A model generated the notes under the pieces. That model saw only the letters and a list, made by a program, of their open reading frames with translations, was not told the DNA's origin and ran no database searches. From assembly GCA_005406025.1 (NCBI GenBank), contig BGZK01002093.1, positions 16,003-80,002 of the forward strand: a stretch of DNA of 64,000 bases. The letters run 5' to 3'. This document shows, in pieces, positions 1 to 13,600 of the stretch (positions are counted from its first letter, which is position 1; the number at the start of each line of letters is the position of its first letter). A program made the position numbers and the translations under genes. This stretch comes from Eumeta japonica (Eukaryota; Arthropoda; Insecta; Lepidoptera; Psychidae).

Positions 1-100
1 TGGGGTCACTATGGAATTATTTAACCTAATGCAAAGGGAATCATTCAAATCTATCTATAAACAGAGAAGTTATGTGTGAACATATATAAATATGTATACA

Positions 101-112
101 TTATATATATAA

Positions 113-155
<43 letters not shown>
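101..155. repeat. (TA)n microsatellite
   Basis: An almost pure TA dinucleotide run, interrupted once by a G, lies just outside the left end of the outer inverted repeat. The mirrored position near 56.8 kb has no comparable run, so it probably expanded after the duplication. Confidence 0.9.
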
Positions 156-158
<3 letters not shown>

Positions 159-302
159 GGTCATATTTCTTACCCTCATTTGTAGTTTGTATTATATTAA
201 AACGTAAGGTGTCCATTTTTACTTCCTAGTATATATTTGTATTGTTCACAAATTACTGGAAAAATCGAGTTTTAGATTGGTTATTGATTTATGTACGTAA
301 TC

Positions 303-1520
303 GTCTTAAGGTTAAACGTCGGCCACCGTGGGCGGCAAGCTCGCAAACAGGTGGAACGTCCTCTAGTGGACTTATGAGTTTCCCTGAGATGCATGCTGAT
401 GAAAATGTGTTTCTCATAGATGAAAACGGAACGGTGGTGGCTCTACGGTTAAGATATCGTCTTCGGACCATAAAGTGCCGGTTTCGATTCTGACCGTGAG
501 CGAATTTAACCAATGAGTTTTCATTCAATTGAAAATACACGCTTCGTGCTTCCGAGGCACGTTAAGCCTTCGGTGCCAGACGTCGCCAACGCATTTGTGA
601 CGACAGTTGTTAGCAGATCGTAACCCACACTGAGCTGATTGGGGACTTATGGTCCAATCTGAAATTCAAAGATTGTGGAAGGCTATGCCTCAGCAATAGG
701 TAAATAAAACTTGACGTAACAATTGGTATGGGAATTTCATGTATAAAAGATGTTTTTACAACATATTAATTGTAGAAGTTTATTAAATAGAAAAATGAAA
801 ACAATAAGTTTATGATTAAAAACAACGATTTACCGATTTATTCGCCACGAGATCTCCGAAACTGTTCGCTCGAACAGAATTAAATTTGGTCAGATGAAAA
901 GTTTGTATAATCCTATCCATTAGGATAGCGTTTTTGGAAATTCGCTTTTTATGAAATTAAATAGGAGTTAACTTTTGTAAGATATTTTTTATAATGAGAT
1001 AAAACTAAGAAATTTGTTATAAATATGCCTCATCGAAAATGGTAAAACGCATCTTTCACGTAGGTGTGTAAATGAATGGGTTGTTACAATATATAAAAAT
1101 TGTGTTTTGTTCATTTTGCGAACCTAAACCATCCATCCAATTACTATGAAACTGGTGATATGTTGCACGCGCAAAAGAAAGGTTTTCGAAAAACAGTGTC
1201 GCGGGAGCAGTTACAGGACACTTGGAAGATGTGAAACATCGAAACGATTTTGTATAAAAATGTCCATGAAGATTTATTAAAGGATATAAATACAGCAGAA
1301 TCAAAACGAAATATTCAATTTTTTTTTAAAGAAATGTTATTCCATTTATAAGCTAGAATAGAGACATTGTCTCGGTCTTCAGCGTATGCTCACCGTTATA
1401 GCCTGATACAAATATTGCTAGATCACCGCCATGCGCAAACGACTTGTGCATAGAGTCGAGTGGAGGAGAGCGTAGCTGAATGGAGACTGCGTCTCGGTCT
1501 CTACGATTTTACTCCCACAA
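303..1520. mobile_element. Unclassified insertion splitting the left arm
   Basis: The right arm runs continuously from the equivalent of 302 (near 56640) to the equivalent of about 1525, so about 1.2 kb is extra here. The insert carries a GC-richer head (about 320-700). Its end, near 645-705, resembles the GGCCTATGCC-CAGCAGTGGG type tail found on many lepidopteran LINE/SINE 3' ends. No intact reading frame is present. The two 83-codon frames seen at 242-540 on opposite strands have no recognisable content. I cannot name the family. Confidence 0.5.
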
Positions 1521-2489
1521 TGAGCAAAACTTGTATTTGTCCCTGACTTAATCTAGCAATTTTAGAGTTTGACTGATTTATTTTAATAATTATTTTGGTA
1601 AGAGGAGCAGAATTAAGATTCGAGGCCGGTTCGAAATCGACAGTAAAATTTCTTATATAATTGTGACATTTCACAGGTATTGAATTGAGTTAACGCATCG
1701 ATTTTCCATATGATCAAAGAATGTTTTCGACCGCATCATTACATGAAATTTCACTTGTATACGTCTACTTCATTGTATGGATTATAAAAAATTGCATTTG
1801 TGATCATGTTCTCTGTGGCTGCGGAAATTCGCCTACTCGACAAAAGTGCGTGCACTGCAATTTTAGAACAAAACCCCGAAAAGTAAGATCACAATTTTTT
1901 ACATACCTTAATGAATTAATTTATAATTATGATTTATATTAAATAATTAGAGTGCCGTTCTAATAACAAACGTATTCAATTTTAAATATTTAGTTTCGTT
2001 TAAATTTACTTCTATATTTATTTTTTCTATATTAAACCTCCGGCGTAAACAGATTAGTGTTATAAGTTTTACTTGTGTATTTATGTATCTGTGTATATGT
2101 GTGTCTCTCTGTCATTGTAGTTTCTGAACGGCTGAACCAATTTTAAGTTAGTACTTTTTGTTTAGAACGTGGCTTAAGTGATACATAGTTTCTTTATCTA
2201 CGATTCAAAATTGAATTCAGCTGTTTGAGATTATCAAATCTTTACTGCATTTAACACTTCAGGTACTTAACTACTAACTTTGAATTGATACTGCTGTATC
2301 ACCTGAGATTGTTAATGATAACATAAATAAGAGAAATGAGGATAAATTAGTAAGGGATTATAAAGTGATTTCACGCGCTCAGTCGATATAAATTTTGGTA
2401 TACGATGTAGTATCGTTTGCGGCTGATAAGTGTATGAATGTATAAAAAGAACAAAAATGAATGAATGAAGTGAATTGAGCGAATTAATA

Positions 2490-3600
2490 AACACACCTGA
2501 TATAGCACTGCGCTGTATACAGTGAGGCGCGGTGGGTACGGTACGGAGTGTGAGCTACGAATGTGGTAGGTAGTTCAAAATGATCAAAAAATGGATGTTT
2601 ACGAATTGGTATAATATAATAGGTGTTGAATACACTGTAGGATGCATAGTGTAGTATTCTACACTAAAAAATCGCTTTCGTAGTATAAAAATAGTGGTTA
2701 ATGTATTTTAAATACTAATAGTAGGTTGAGTACACTTTGGTGAAATACATAAATGGAAATACCTTGTAAGCTTTTTATGCGACCTAAAGTTACAGAAATT
2801 TGGCCTTTTTCAAAAGTACTTTCGCTTAAATAAGCCACCGCCTTTTTTATAGTATTCCCTTGCAACTTGGAGACAGTTGTCGATTGTAGCATGTCTATTG
2901 GCATTACATAAAATTTAAAAAACTCGAAATAAAACTTAAATTAAAATTTACAAAACGCTGCCAAAAATATAACGTCTAAAATAATATGCAATGGCTCTTT
3001 AGCTCAATATAATTAATACGTAATATTTTGATCCAAGTGCCGCTGCATGGGAGGACCGATAAGTAGTTAAATAAAACAACGGAATATAAAAAATATTAAA
3101 ACATTTAATTACTAGTAAACTATCAAGCCAACATAAGTAAATATCAAAACAACCGTTTATGATCGTTGAGTGTAAGTATTAATTTATTAACTCAAACAAA
3201 TGCGCGACATAGAAATAACCGTCAACGACATCTGCTCTCACGTGTCTGCCCGTTCGAGTCACAGCAGTAAGTTACGCCCCACGCCGTATACTGCACATCA
3301 CGTGACTTACGCTGGCAGATAACTAATGAAACCTTCACCAGCTATTTAGTGCTGTGGATGCGGGTTGCGCAGGAATAGAACAAATGACGGAAACTGACGA
3401 GGCTCATACCCAGCAATAATCAAATTATGCTGTAGAATATAGCTGCTAATAACTTTATATTTTCATTTACGATCTCCGATGCGACAATGCTCAGTTTAAA
3501 ATACCCACTATTAATATTAAACTTAAAGGGTCAATACGTAATAATTTTTACAATTTAGAGATCCACGCCCTACGTCGAGGGCGTGGATCTGATCTGATTC
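2490..3600. other. Intron 3 block shared by copies A and G, with CG-rich core
   Basis: This stretch of copy A intron 3 is shared with about 54.6-55.56 kb in the opposite orientation, so it predates the outer duplication. It includes a conspicuously GC-rich core at about 3215-3380 in otherwise AT-rich DNA and ends at the hairpin 3559-3590. I see no coding potential. It may be an old non-autonomous transposon. Confidence 0.5.
3559..3590. repeat. Perfect 13-bp stem hairpin
   Basis: AGATCCACGCCCT and its exact reverse complement are separated by the 6-nt loop ACGTCG. The mirrored site near 54587-54613 keeps only part of the stem. Confidence 0.85.
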
Positions 3601-4340
3601 AAGAACGACACGAACATTTATATGATTTAAAAAAACAATTTTTAGTCTAGGTATTTTATTGTATTAGAGCATGTATTAAAAATAAAAAAATATGAGTATT
3701 TTATAAATTATTTAATACTCTTTAAAATACAAAATATCCGAGTACTCTCATAACGAAGTATTTTTAATAAATTTTATGGAATTTCTACATCTTTAAGTTT
3801 TACTTAAATATCGCATAAAAAAAGTTGCATGTACTTATAAAATTGTATTTGTTTTATTGAAAGGTTGTTTTATGTATTAAGTTTTTTTTTCGCCTAGTAA
3901 TTTATGTTTGTCAGTCTGGCATTTTTGTTTGTAACGCACAAAGTATAAATATTTGCTTCTATTCGATCTCATAAATCCCATGTTCACAGTAAATTAGCTT
4001 GAAGCTAATTAGTATCCAAATTAACTCCAACGTTTACAGGTGAATATCAAAAGACAGCCAAGAATGTATTGCGTCTATGCAATCAACTCTGCTAAGATGC
4101 GCGTGTGCGGTCTATTCACCGTGGACGCCGCACTGCCGCTGCGGCTGATGAGCCTCGTCACTACTTACTGCATTGTGCTGCTGCAGTTTGCATTCTTGCA
4201 TAAGTTCAATCAATATGATAGTAAAGTTGTATAATCTATGTTATTTGAATAAACTAGAATTCACTTGATAATGATTTGTGCATTAATTTTGATATCGATA
4301 CCGATATTGATATCGATTGGAATAAAAATACCGCAATATT

Positions 4341-4527
4341 AGATTTAACATAAGCTTTTCAAAATTTTACTGAGTTTCTGTAGTATTGACACTTGTCTAA
4401 AGTTCCAAAGGTCTGGTACACTATCAGATTTTAATATTGGAATTATTTTAATTTGCTCAATTAGATAAGAAACATATCACAAACGGCAAAGCATTAAAAT
4501 CACAACTAAACATGGGGCAATGCAGTC
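4341..4527 (-). mobile_element. Jockey-like LINE fragment (reverse transcriptase region), left arm
   Basis: This is the reverse complement of about 52080-52265. The minus-strand translation keeps the block around IAPCLVV and the FEKL-type stretch that open a jockey-clade reverse transcriptase. The rest of the LINE is missing here but present beside copy G, so this arm lost it. The outer inverted repeat stops inside this LINE. Confidence 0.6.
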
Positions 4528-4559
4528 TATCAGTGTTAATTATTACATACAAGTAAAGC

Positions 4560-5739
4560 TCTACTTTATTTAAAAAAACTTAAACAACAATAATTTTATC
4601 GTCCATGCGAACAGAGCCAACGAGTACATAGTAATAAATAAAACCCATAATTATCCATTCTTGGTATGGCTTTCGTCACATTCTGCCGCAGTTCAATTTT
4701 CTAAAAATGCTTCTACGAATATGAACTGCACATTTTTTTATGATTACAAAATTACCCCTGCAGGTAGTATGTACCGTGATGTAGATCAACATAGGGGAAT
4801 ATTTTTCACTTCGAAAATTTAATTTTCCAAAATTTTTGAAATATTTCAAATGTTTTTGAAAAGCAAAATTTTTGACACTTCTGGCACCAATATCTTACTA
4901 AAATCGTTTCAGTAGTTCGATTAAATAATATAAATACGCAGACAACGACAGATGTGCCAGTTTTGTGTCAGAAACCTTCCTCGCAATTACTTGCAGCCGG
5001 CTTCATAGTAATCGAATGTAAAGTTTTAGCATGCAAGTAAAAAATGACGAATCACACAATCCTAAAAATAAGTAGCTAATCCCTATTAAAATTTGATTTC
5101 TTTTACGGAAATACGGTAGAACAAACAATCTCACAATTTATCATCAGTCAGAGTAAAAATTAAAAAGTTGTATAGAGTAGGTGCCTCATGGAATAAATAT
5201 TTATCAACAACAATTACACATCTGCATTTTTAATATCTCAGTACAGATGGATAAATAAAAGTATCCATGATTCCATCGGTAATTATAATTCCAGCGGTAA
5301 TTTATTTCAATTTCAAATTTTATTAAATTTTGTTTATCTGTTTCGGAGATTGTTCCGAACAAACAAACAAACAGATCCATTATCGAAATCACATAGGGTA
5401 TATAATTTGTGTAAACACATGTTGTTGTTGTATAGGAATTTTCATCATGATCGATAATCGATGAACGTTCTTAATAAATTGATGAACAGTTTTTAAGTTA
5501 TAAAGAGACAAGTCACCGACATGAGTTTTAAAGTAGTAAAATTGAGGACAGTGATTCACAAAACGAATATCTACCATAAGATTTGCAAATATTATTGAAT
5601 GTGCAAACAGACGGTACAGATTTATAAAGTAGTATAGCGTAGAGATTTGCTGAAATTGCGCAGCCCACTATGTGTTTTGTTAATAAACAAACTACACGAG
5701 AATGTATACTGTAACAATTAACGGAATTGAAATTGCAAG
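4560..5739. other. Intergenic AT-rich stretch, no gene seen
   Basis: Short frames only (for example 5204-5577, minus), none with recognisable motifs or frame continuity. I see no RNA gene, long repeat or receptor homology. Confidence 0.5.
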
Positions 5740-6010
5740 CGTGTCAAGAAGCAGACTCGAGAGCTGAAACCGAGACTGTTAGAAATTGAGAACAGTTCCA
5801 TAAGACCAAAATTAAAATCAAGATCGAGATAGGAATCGGATTTTATTCCGATATATACCAAGTAGTATCGAAATGAGAAATGAGAGCAGGACAGGGACCG
5901 AAATTGGGATCGAAATATGAATCTACATAATCAAAACCGAAAGTTGGAGAAATTGGCATCAAGAACAAGACCGAGATCTAATTCAACCACGGAATAACAA
6001 CCGGGTGTAT
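5740..6010. repeat. Degenerate purine-rich hexamer array 1
   Basis: Strongly strand-asymmetric DNA made of imperfect repeats of the type GAACCG / GATCGA / AATCGG (for example GGGACCGAAATTGGGATCGAAA near 5894-5915). Similar arrays occur at 37110-37290 and 45835-46000. The array lies between copies A and B. Confidence 0.65.
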
Positions 6011-7969
6011 GATTAAGATAGTAATCGGTCGACATATAAAATGAAGGAATTAATTACACGCTTAGGTGGGAAGAGCCGCGGTCGGAAGCTAGTCGCCAAT
6101 AAATCAACATATTACTATTTGTTTTACTACGCATAATATTTTATTAAATCGTTAAAACCAATCATAAAAGTACAGTTAAAACATTCTTAAATAACGAACA
6201 GCTATCATTAAAGTACTTTTAATGGAAGGTAATTTCTAAATGTTCTATTATATTACTCATAATTCTTCAATAACGGTAATATATTTTATTTAAATAAGTA
6301 GGAAGTTTGGGAACAAAATAATCAACTTCTACCACCATTATTTCATTAATAACCTACGAAATTAATTGTGTAAAGTGTGTTTATCGAACTGTTGACACAT
6401 CATTCCCTCCGTAGTCACGGAGTAGTAGTAACAATAAAAATACGAGGCGTAAAAAAAAAATGTCTCAAAGCAATGAGTTCCTTTTAAACAACGCTCTAGC
6501 TGAAGATTTTCAGCAAATGTTGCGGCCGTTCTACTTGACACAGAGACTGTTGTGCGCTTCAAAGTACATCATCAAGGATAGCTTTGTGCTCCCGAACTCG
6601 AAGGCTTATTGCGCAGTTAAAGTTTTAGTGCTGTGTTTTATCATCTACGCTTACTTCGCCGTTAGTTTGGAGACACCCTGTACAATGGAGAATCAATGTC
6701 CTTGATAACCGGTATGCATAATCTTGTGGCCCATTTTATTGCAACCGCAGGCAATTGTTCAAACTAAATCAGCTGTGAAACTTTGATTATTATGCAAAGC
6801 GTAGATATAAAATTAAAAGCTTTCGGCATTCCAAAACTGCCATATTTCGTTATGAGGAACTGGTGCTCCACTATTCTTCTACTATTACTTTTCGGATTTG
6901 GGATTTTAGTCACAACTCTGAACACAGATCGCTTTCCGTGGCTAACTTACGTAACAGTCGTTTTCACTATGATTTTTGATTTGAATGTGCTGTATGCAAC
7001 TTGTGTTCTTGAATTTCTTTCCTCAAGACTGGAGTGCTTTTCCATTCTGTTCCTTAATTACGTTAAAAATCCACCAATTGTACCCGTTGGAAACAATTCT
7101 AGTCATGCGTTCATAGATTTATTTAAGATCCCTAAAGTGATATTAAAAGCCTTCACTCTATCCGGCAATTTGGCGCAATATCAGGTATGTCATTTTATCA
7201 GCAGGAACGTAATCATTTTGTTTATATATATTTAATGTAAACATTTATGATGTTACAGGTTCTCAGCTACATAATATCTACTTTTGTCAATATTCTTGTG
7301 ACGTTACAAATAGTGATAGAATGGACGAAGTCGGGGATGGTAAGAAATTATTTCATTGTATGAGAAACAACAAAACATCAATTAAAACATTGTACATCAA
7401 AACGTGACTCATCATTTCAAAAATAAAATTGAGATCTACAAGCAACAGAGAAATAAAAAATGTTGACAGAGTTATATTATTTTTCTGTAAAATCTTTTAA
7501 TATGAAATAATCGCAATATCTTAAAAGATATTTGAGTTCAAAAAGATTTTGTTGCCCATGTAAAAATTCATTACAATGAACAAGAGGCCTAGTCTTGCAT
7601 CAGATTCCTCTTTTTTTATTCAAAATATTTAGTTCTTATATATTTTACACCTAACTAGAGTTATGTTTCATAGCAGTTAACTGGCTTCACTTATCTTTTG
7701 GATGCATCAATAGCAAGCTTTTTAGCGTTAATGTAGGAAGAAAATGTGAATAAAGAACGAAATATAAGAAGGCTGTAATAGAAAATTGTTGGACAATTTC
7801 TGACCAAACTAAAAACTGGAATATGGTGAAAAGTTCTGAAATAATTCTGAAACACCACATGAGAGACGATAATGGATGTGTACTGAATCAATAAACCCAC
7901 GTAAAAGTGGTGGAAAAGTTATTTTGAAAGTTACTTTATATATGAATATACAATTTTAAACGATAATGT

Positions 7970-8470
7970 TACTGTGACTGAGTATATGAATGACTATGAA
8001 ACTGGAAATGAAATTGACGCTGACGAAATTATGAAAGCAATAAACATATGTTAGCCGTAAAACTCCCGTATATGATAGGGTTTCATCAAATGTGCTGAAG
8101 GACGGCGGGGTACAGTCGCTTGCTATGTCAGAACTTTACAAGTGCTAGAAACCCGTGAGGTACCTAACGACTGATGAAAAATTGTCATTGTACCACCAAA
8201 AAAAGAAAAAATGCGGTCGCCCTATGAGTCTCATCAGAATTGTTGGCGGATTGTATTATAAACTTATTTTGAGAAAGTTGTGAAGCGACTCAAAGTAAGA
8301 TCTGTGATGTTCAAACAAGATTTTGAAAAACTGAAGTACGTGGAACTGAAGAAAACTAAAGTATAGTATATCTTTGCCAGTGAAACTGTACAGAAAAACT
8401 TTGGCCAAAGCTCAAAGGATTTTCTGTGCTTTTTACTCGGGTTCTCTCTGGAAGCGAGTCTTGAACTTTT
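7970..8470 (+). mobile_element. LINE fragment (reverse transcriptase N-terminal part) in copy B intron 2
   Basis: The translation, read across frameshifts, gives EIDADEIMKAI, then a KDGG-like turn, KTREVPNDW-like and VIVPLYK-like blocks, and a CxYRGISLL-like stretch. This is the thumbprint of the N-terminal half of the reverse transcriptase of a common insect LINE. The fragments at about 26290-26620, 46880-47150 and 58085-58440 represent the C-terminal end of what I believe is the same family. I am not certain of the clade (RTE-like is my best guess). Stops and frameshifts make it non-functional. Confidence 0.6.
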
Positions 8471-9105
8471 ATAATCTATGAAATAATGACCAAATCACAA
8501 ATAGTAAAACATAGCAGTATTATCACTTAATTAATGTCAACGATATATGTGTAAATAGAAATTGAGAAGAAATTCTGAATGCTTAAGATTGAAGGACTTC
8601 TGGGATGTTTGAAAATAAATTTATCATGTATAAATTAGGATAAGAAAAAGGCATTACTTATAAAAAAATATTAACTTACTTCTCATAAATGGATACGTAT
8701 GATTACTTGATTTCTCTGATATGGAAATAGGCTGGAAGTTTATTAGAAGGACGTTGTTGTACAATAGTTAACGCAAAATATAGTGAGCCTATAACAATTC
8801 AAACAAGAAATAAAGAAATTACTTCTATTTAATAAATTTGTAAAATTATTATTTTTTCATTGTATATCGCACAATAAATGAGCTATGAATACGATATATT
8901 TTCAGACTAATGGAATTTACAAGCACATCTCAATCATACATGTTCTGTCGGTTGTATGGAACATGAAGAAATTCCTTATAATCGTTATGTTCTCTGTGAG
9001 CTGCAAGAAGTTCTACAACAGTATCGATGGTTTAAAACACGATTGCGTTGTTGTTTTGAACTCAACACCTGCAAAAAGTAAGATACTTCTACCTCTCCAC
9101 TTCTA

Positions 9106-9780
9106 GTCCAGGAGGAATCGCATGAGTGCTGAAAACTATTCCACATCAATTTTTTATGCGATCCTCTTCAAATTACCCTACTTATGATATAAATGCATGT
9201 TGCCATGGGGTAACCCGGCCATAATGTGTTTAAACCGAAATTGTTTAAACAATAGCAGGAATTGTAACTTTTCAACCAGACAATTTATTTTGTATTTTTG
9301 TTGAAATATAATTAAAAAGGTCCTATGACTTTTACGATAAAGTAAATATTTGTCGAGATATGAATTTTAAAGGTTCAAAAATCTTAAATTTGGTTCTTTT
9401 GACCCATGAAAATGAATAACATTTTTCTAATTTTTATAAATGCAACAATATTCCATTACGATTTCAAGAAATTTAATTGTTTATAACTGTTTTCAATCGT
9501 TAATTCCGCGAGCTCGAAAGTTTCCTCGCTTAGCTTTAAATATCGCCTTCTCTCTCTGACTCATCCGCTGCGTCGGCCTCTCGGTGTTCTGAATCACCAT
9601 TTATCTTTTAAACTATCAATTTTGTCAGAATTTTAAAGAGAGCAATGTTATCAATAATTAAATTGTCTACAATTTGTTCTTAACAATTTTTTTCTAAAAT
9701 CAGATTTACAAAAGTTATTTAAGGATGAAGCAGAACATATAATTACAATTACTTTTTATGGGTTTATATTATTTTTTTAT
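9106..9780 (+). repeat. Left terminal inverted repeat of the 6.5-kb element
   Basis: It pairs with about 14935-15611. Shared landmarks in order from the outside are GTCCAGGAGGAATCG, the CATCAATTTTTTATGCGAT block, ATAAATGCATGTTGCCATG, the AAAAAGGTCCTATGA block, the CGCGAGCTCGAAAGTTTCC block, and finally AATTACAATTACTTTTTATG near 9745. Several small indels separate the two copies. Confidence 0.85.
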
Positions 9781-10639
9781 TATTATCATAGTAATTTATG
9801 CTTTTAACAACAATAATATAATATTGTGGTATTTGAACATTATTAGGGATCACAATTATATAGAAGTAATAAAAAATATTGGTTCGCAGTTAAATGTTCG
9901 AAACGAAAAATAATGAAATAAAAAATATATATATGTATATGTTTTATGGTGTGTATATGATTGTGTCTAAGTAAGGAAAAGATTATTTTCTTTCTTATTT
10001 TATCAATGTCATTCTTTGTATAAAACTTCAAGATTTATGTTTGTTATTGTTAAAAATTGTTGATTATATAGAGTATTTATAAATAAAAACAAGTTAGTGC
10101 GTGTCTATTGCCATTTGATCCTGTTTTGTTTTTTGCTCAGAGTCATTCAGTTTTTTTTTATTTTCTTATAGTATTAAGATCGTTAAACATTGTTGCGTCC
10201 ATGCCAGTGATTTTATGTATAATTAACATTTTAAATGAATATACTTTCAATTTTTGTGATTTTTCGTTGCAATTATCGTGAGTGTCATGTCATTTTCAAT
10301 TGTTCCCAAGAAAAGAAAATAATCTGAAGATACTCTACCCTTTATTTTTTGTGATGTTCCAAACAATATGGTGAAGAATCCGAAGCCTGATACATATGTA
10401 ACTGTACAACGTATGCAGCTCATCGACGAAACGATGATGCCGCTATCCGTTTTGCAAATTTGTTTAATTCTTCTCTTGATAAACAAACGTTCTTATGGCA
10501 TAGAATTAGAACTTTTTATGCCAGTTATAGAAGTGAAGAAAAATTAGGCGAAGAGAAATACTACTTCACAAACAACATGAAAATCTCCAGGAAATTCAGT
10601 CAACAGAACCCTCAACTTCAAGTATAATTCATACCTCGT

Positions 10640-13600
10640 CGATCTACCAGAAATCCAGAAAACGACGGTGATCTGTGCACAATATGCGGTCAGTTAAAAA
10701 AATCAGGTAAAAGCGACGTATGTACTATCTGATCACGATGCAGCCGAAAATTTCTTAACTGTTGCACGTCTAAAATTGATGATGTTTTAAAAATATATAA
10801 ACGTTTGATTCGGTTGACAGTCTTCTCGCTCAGCAAGTTAAGTATCACAAATTATGTTATAGAAGCTATTTATGTATTCCTGAAAACTCAAATCATAAAG
10901 GTGGCCGACAATGTGTCAAGATTCCTGATGATATTGTCAATAAAGCATTTGAAGATTTACTGAAAGAGATTGAAATCCTTAATGCAACTCGACGGATTAC
11001 GAATTAAGCTTATTAACTAAACGTCTTAACAGCTATATTAAGAATCAATAATTATCTGCTAACAAGGAAATACTAAAGATCTTTTAATTAAAAAATAAGG
11101 TGAAAAATTTTATTCTTTACAGCAGATAAATCTAAATCAGCAATTGTCATTATGGTTAATATACCTTTAGAACTATTAGCTGAAAAAATTTGAGAGTCAA
11201 GTGATTTCAGAAAACTAATTCATCAATGTGCTGAACAGTTGAAAAACGAAGTAATTTCTAACATCGACAATAATAATTCAGAATATATTAGCGATGAAAA
11301 CTTCATTGATAAAAGTTTGGAAAATATGGAGATACCACCGACATGGCTTTATTACTTTCAAATATAATTAAATAATAAAAAGCATTTTCGGGCATAAAAT
11401 AAAGACGTGCTAAAGTTTTATTTGCAGATATTTGTTACATTTTGAAAGGAGTGCATAGTTCCAAACATATAGTTCTCACTAAAACAATTCATCATTTGAC
11501 TCGATCAAAACATATCATAAGCATATTATTTAAACTAGGATACTGTATAAGCTACAGAGTTTTATTAGATTTAGATGAACTGTTGATTAAAAAATATTTA
11601 TGAACAAGATTGTAATGCTGTAAAAGACCTACAAATATTGTGAATGATTCTTCATTATTTCTTCATGGAGCTATTGATGATAATGACTTTTAGAAGAAAC
11701 TTTAAGGGAAAATACAACACATGTTACAGCAAAGACATTATACCAAGAGCAATGTTCCAGATCAAAGAATCAAGTTCAGTTAGTGAGAAACAAGAAGTTG
11801 TGAATATTAATAGTGAGTCTTTATCTTCTCAACCTCTTGATCATTTTGTAGTTATTTAACAAACCCTTATGCGTTAATTACGCAGAAATTTATGTGCTTG
11901 ATGTAACAACTACTCATTACCCTGAATTAATTTGAATTCTCAATAAATTTAAATTTGATGAAGATAGCGATATCCTGTGTAGCAATGAAAATGTTCCTAG
12001 CTGGTCTCCGTTCTGTCAAATATTAAGTGATGATTCTAATTCTGTTTCTAAGAGGTGCTACCACATGCACCAACTTCAAATTATTACAGCAATGAAGAAT
12101 TATATTATATTAAATGAATATTTAGGTCGAGAATATAGTGTTATAAGTGCAGATATGGCAATATACTTAATAGCTAAGGTTATTCAAATGCAAAGCCCTA
12201 CTCTTTCCGAAATTAATATTTAGATTTGGTACTTTTCATTTGCAAAAAACCTGGCTTCATTATCTGGGACAGTATTTAGCTGGCTCTGGTATTGAAAATA
12301 TTCTAGTCGATGGAGATGTTTATGGTGAATATACTCTGTAATCAATCTTTAGTGGCTTACATTACAACAGAGGCGTAAGAGCACATAAACTTTTGTATAA
12401 AAGTACTACAAATAATAGAGTATATAAAGTGCTGTAATAATTCAGATATCAAATATTTACTAGAATTACCCTTATTTAATATATTAAGAGAAGCTATAGT
12501 TGATCGCGATAATTGTAAAGTTCGACAATTTTTTTCAGAAATAATTGCTGCGTCTAAATGGTTTTTCGATGAGTTCGTAGAATTTTTAAATACTAAAAGT
12601 CACGAAAATGACTCTATCTTATACTGAAACAGATATTCTGAAATGATAGAAGTCTTGTTTGATTCGATTAAAGCGGATAGAGAAGGTAATTTCCAGCTTC
12701 ATTTGATATCAAAGCAACAAATGCTGCCTTGCTTTTAGTATGAATCATTATTTAAATACGCGAGGAGTATTTTGTATCGTCAAGATATATGTCAACTGCC
12801 CAATATTGTTATGTATGATTTAAACTGTGGAATGATGTCAGTTAAGAGAAAAGAGGGTATTTTAATGGTGTCGAAGTGATTTAGCATTAGAACAGTGTCA
12901 AAATAGATCATCAGCAATTGAATTGAAATTGAACATGCTATGCAAAGATGAATTTTGCTGTACCCTGTTAAAAATTCTATTCACCAATCATTTTATCTTC
13001 TGTGATTTACATGATGATGATCCTGCAAATGATATTCATGCATTTAGTCATCGTGAATGGAGTCCGAGTCAAATTAAAAGAGACGACACAGATGTGGATA
13101 TTATAGTAAATAATTTAAAGAGTAAAATATATTTGATAATATGACCGGCTGCACAAGTATATTTAATATTTCAAATGGGCAATTAGTAAGTGAAGAGACA
13201 AGCAAATATCTATTATCTTTGAAAGAAAATGGTGAAAATTTATTACAATCTTTTATGCAGGAACGTATTATTTTCAAAGATAAAAGTATTTTCGATCGTA
13301 TGCCTAGAGTTTTAGTAAATAATTTTCGTATACTGACAAATCCAAACTTAAAATGTAAACAGTAAAGAGCTAAAAGACACCAAAGAATTAATAGATATCC
13401 AGCAACTTCTACTGTTGTGTGTTCAAAGAGAATATAGTGTAGATTCTTTAACAAAATACGAGTTATTAAATTATCTAAAAGCTCTTGCTAATGATGATGG
13501 TTTTATAAAAAATCTGTTAAATCTGTTTTAATGGAAGAGATTGAGAAAGAAACATTGTGCACTGTAACTTCGATGAGTTCATTTTCTTCATTAAATCCTA

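Larger units (their letters stand above)
1735..4203 (+). pseudogene. Gustatory receptor pseudogene, copy A (exons 3-4 only)
   Basis: Exon 3 (about 1735-1882) and exon 4 (4040-4203) match the same exons of copy G on the opposite strand. Exon 3 keeps the run around residues ISLVYVYFIVWII and the donor GTAAGATC. It has lost about 17 bp that included the splice acceptor and the first codons, and has further small deletions after GTGGCTGCG. Exon 4 keeps its acceptor at 4038-4039 but carries a 2-nt deletion near 4080. A 1-nt deletion just before the ancestral stop (4201-4203) lets the shifted frame run to 4234. The C-terminal block (KMRVCGLF, ALPLRLMSL, TYCIVLLQF) is still readable at about 4097-4196. 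Exons 1 and 2 would lie left of the window, mirroring copy G. It is not expected to give a functional receptor. Confidence 0.85.
160..4527. repeat. Outer inverted repeat, left arm (contains Gr copy A)
   Basis: The reverse complement of 52080-56790 aligns to this segment with the same order of landmarks. These are the block ending in ACAAATTACTGG near 250, receptor exon 3 near 1.75-1.88 kb, a CG-containing block at 3.2-3.4 kb, the hairpin at 3559-3590, receptor exon 4 at 4040-4203, and a fragment of a jockey-like LINE up to 4527. The left arm is interrupted by about 1.2 kb of foreign DNA (about 303-1520) and lacks most of the LINE present in the right arm. By eye the introns look about 80-88% similar and exon 4 is higher. 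Arm length and identity need a computed self-alignment. Confidence 0.85.

Noticed and set aside
242..540. Two 83-codon frames on opposite strands in the GC-richer head of the insert
   Set aside because: Mutually antisense, no recognisable motif, and inside a transposon-like insertion.
2312..2904. Short minus-strand frames in copy A intron 3
   Set aside because: They fall in intronic repeat sequence shared with copy G and are not preserved there as open frames.
13101..13454. 117-codon minus-strand frame
   Set aside because: It is antisense to the decayed transposon ORF and has no motifs of its own.
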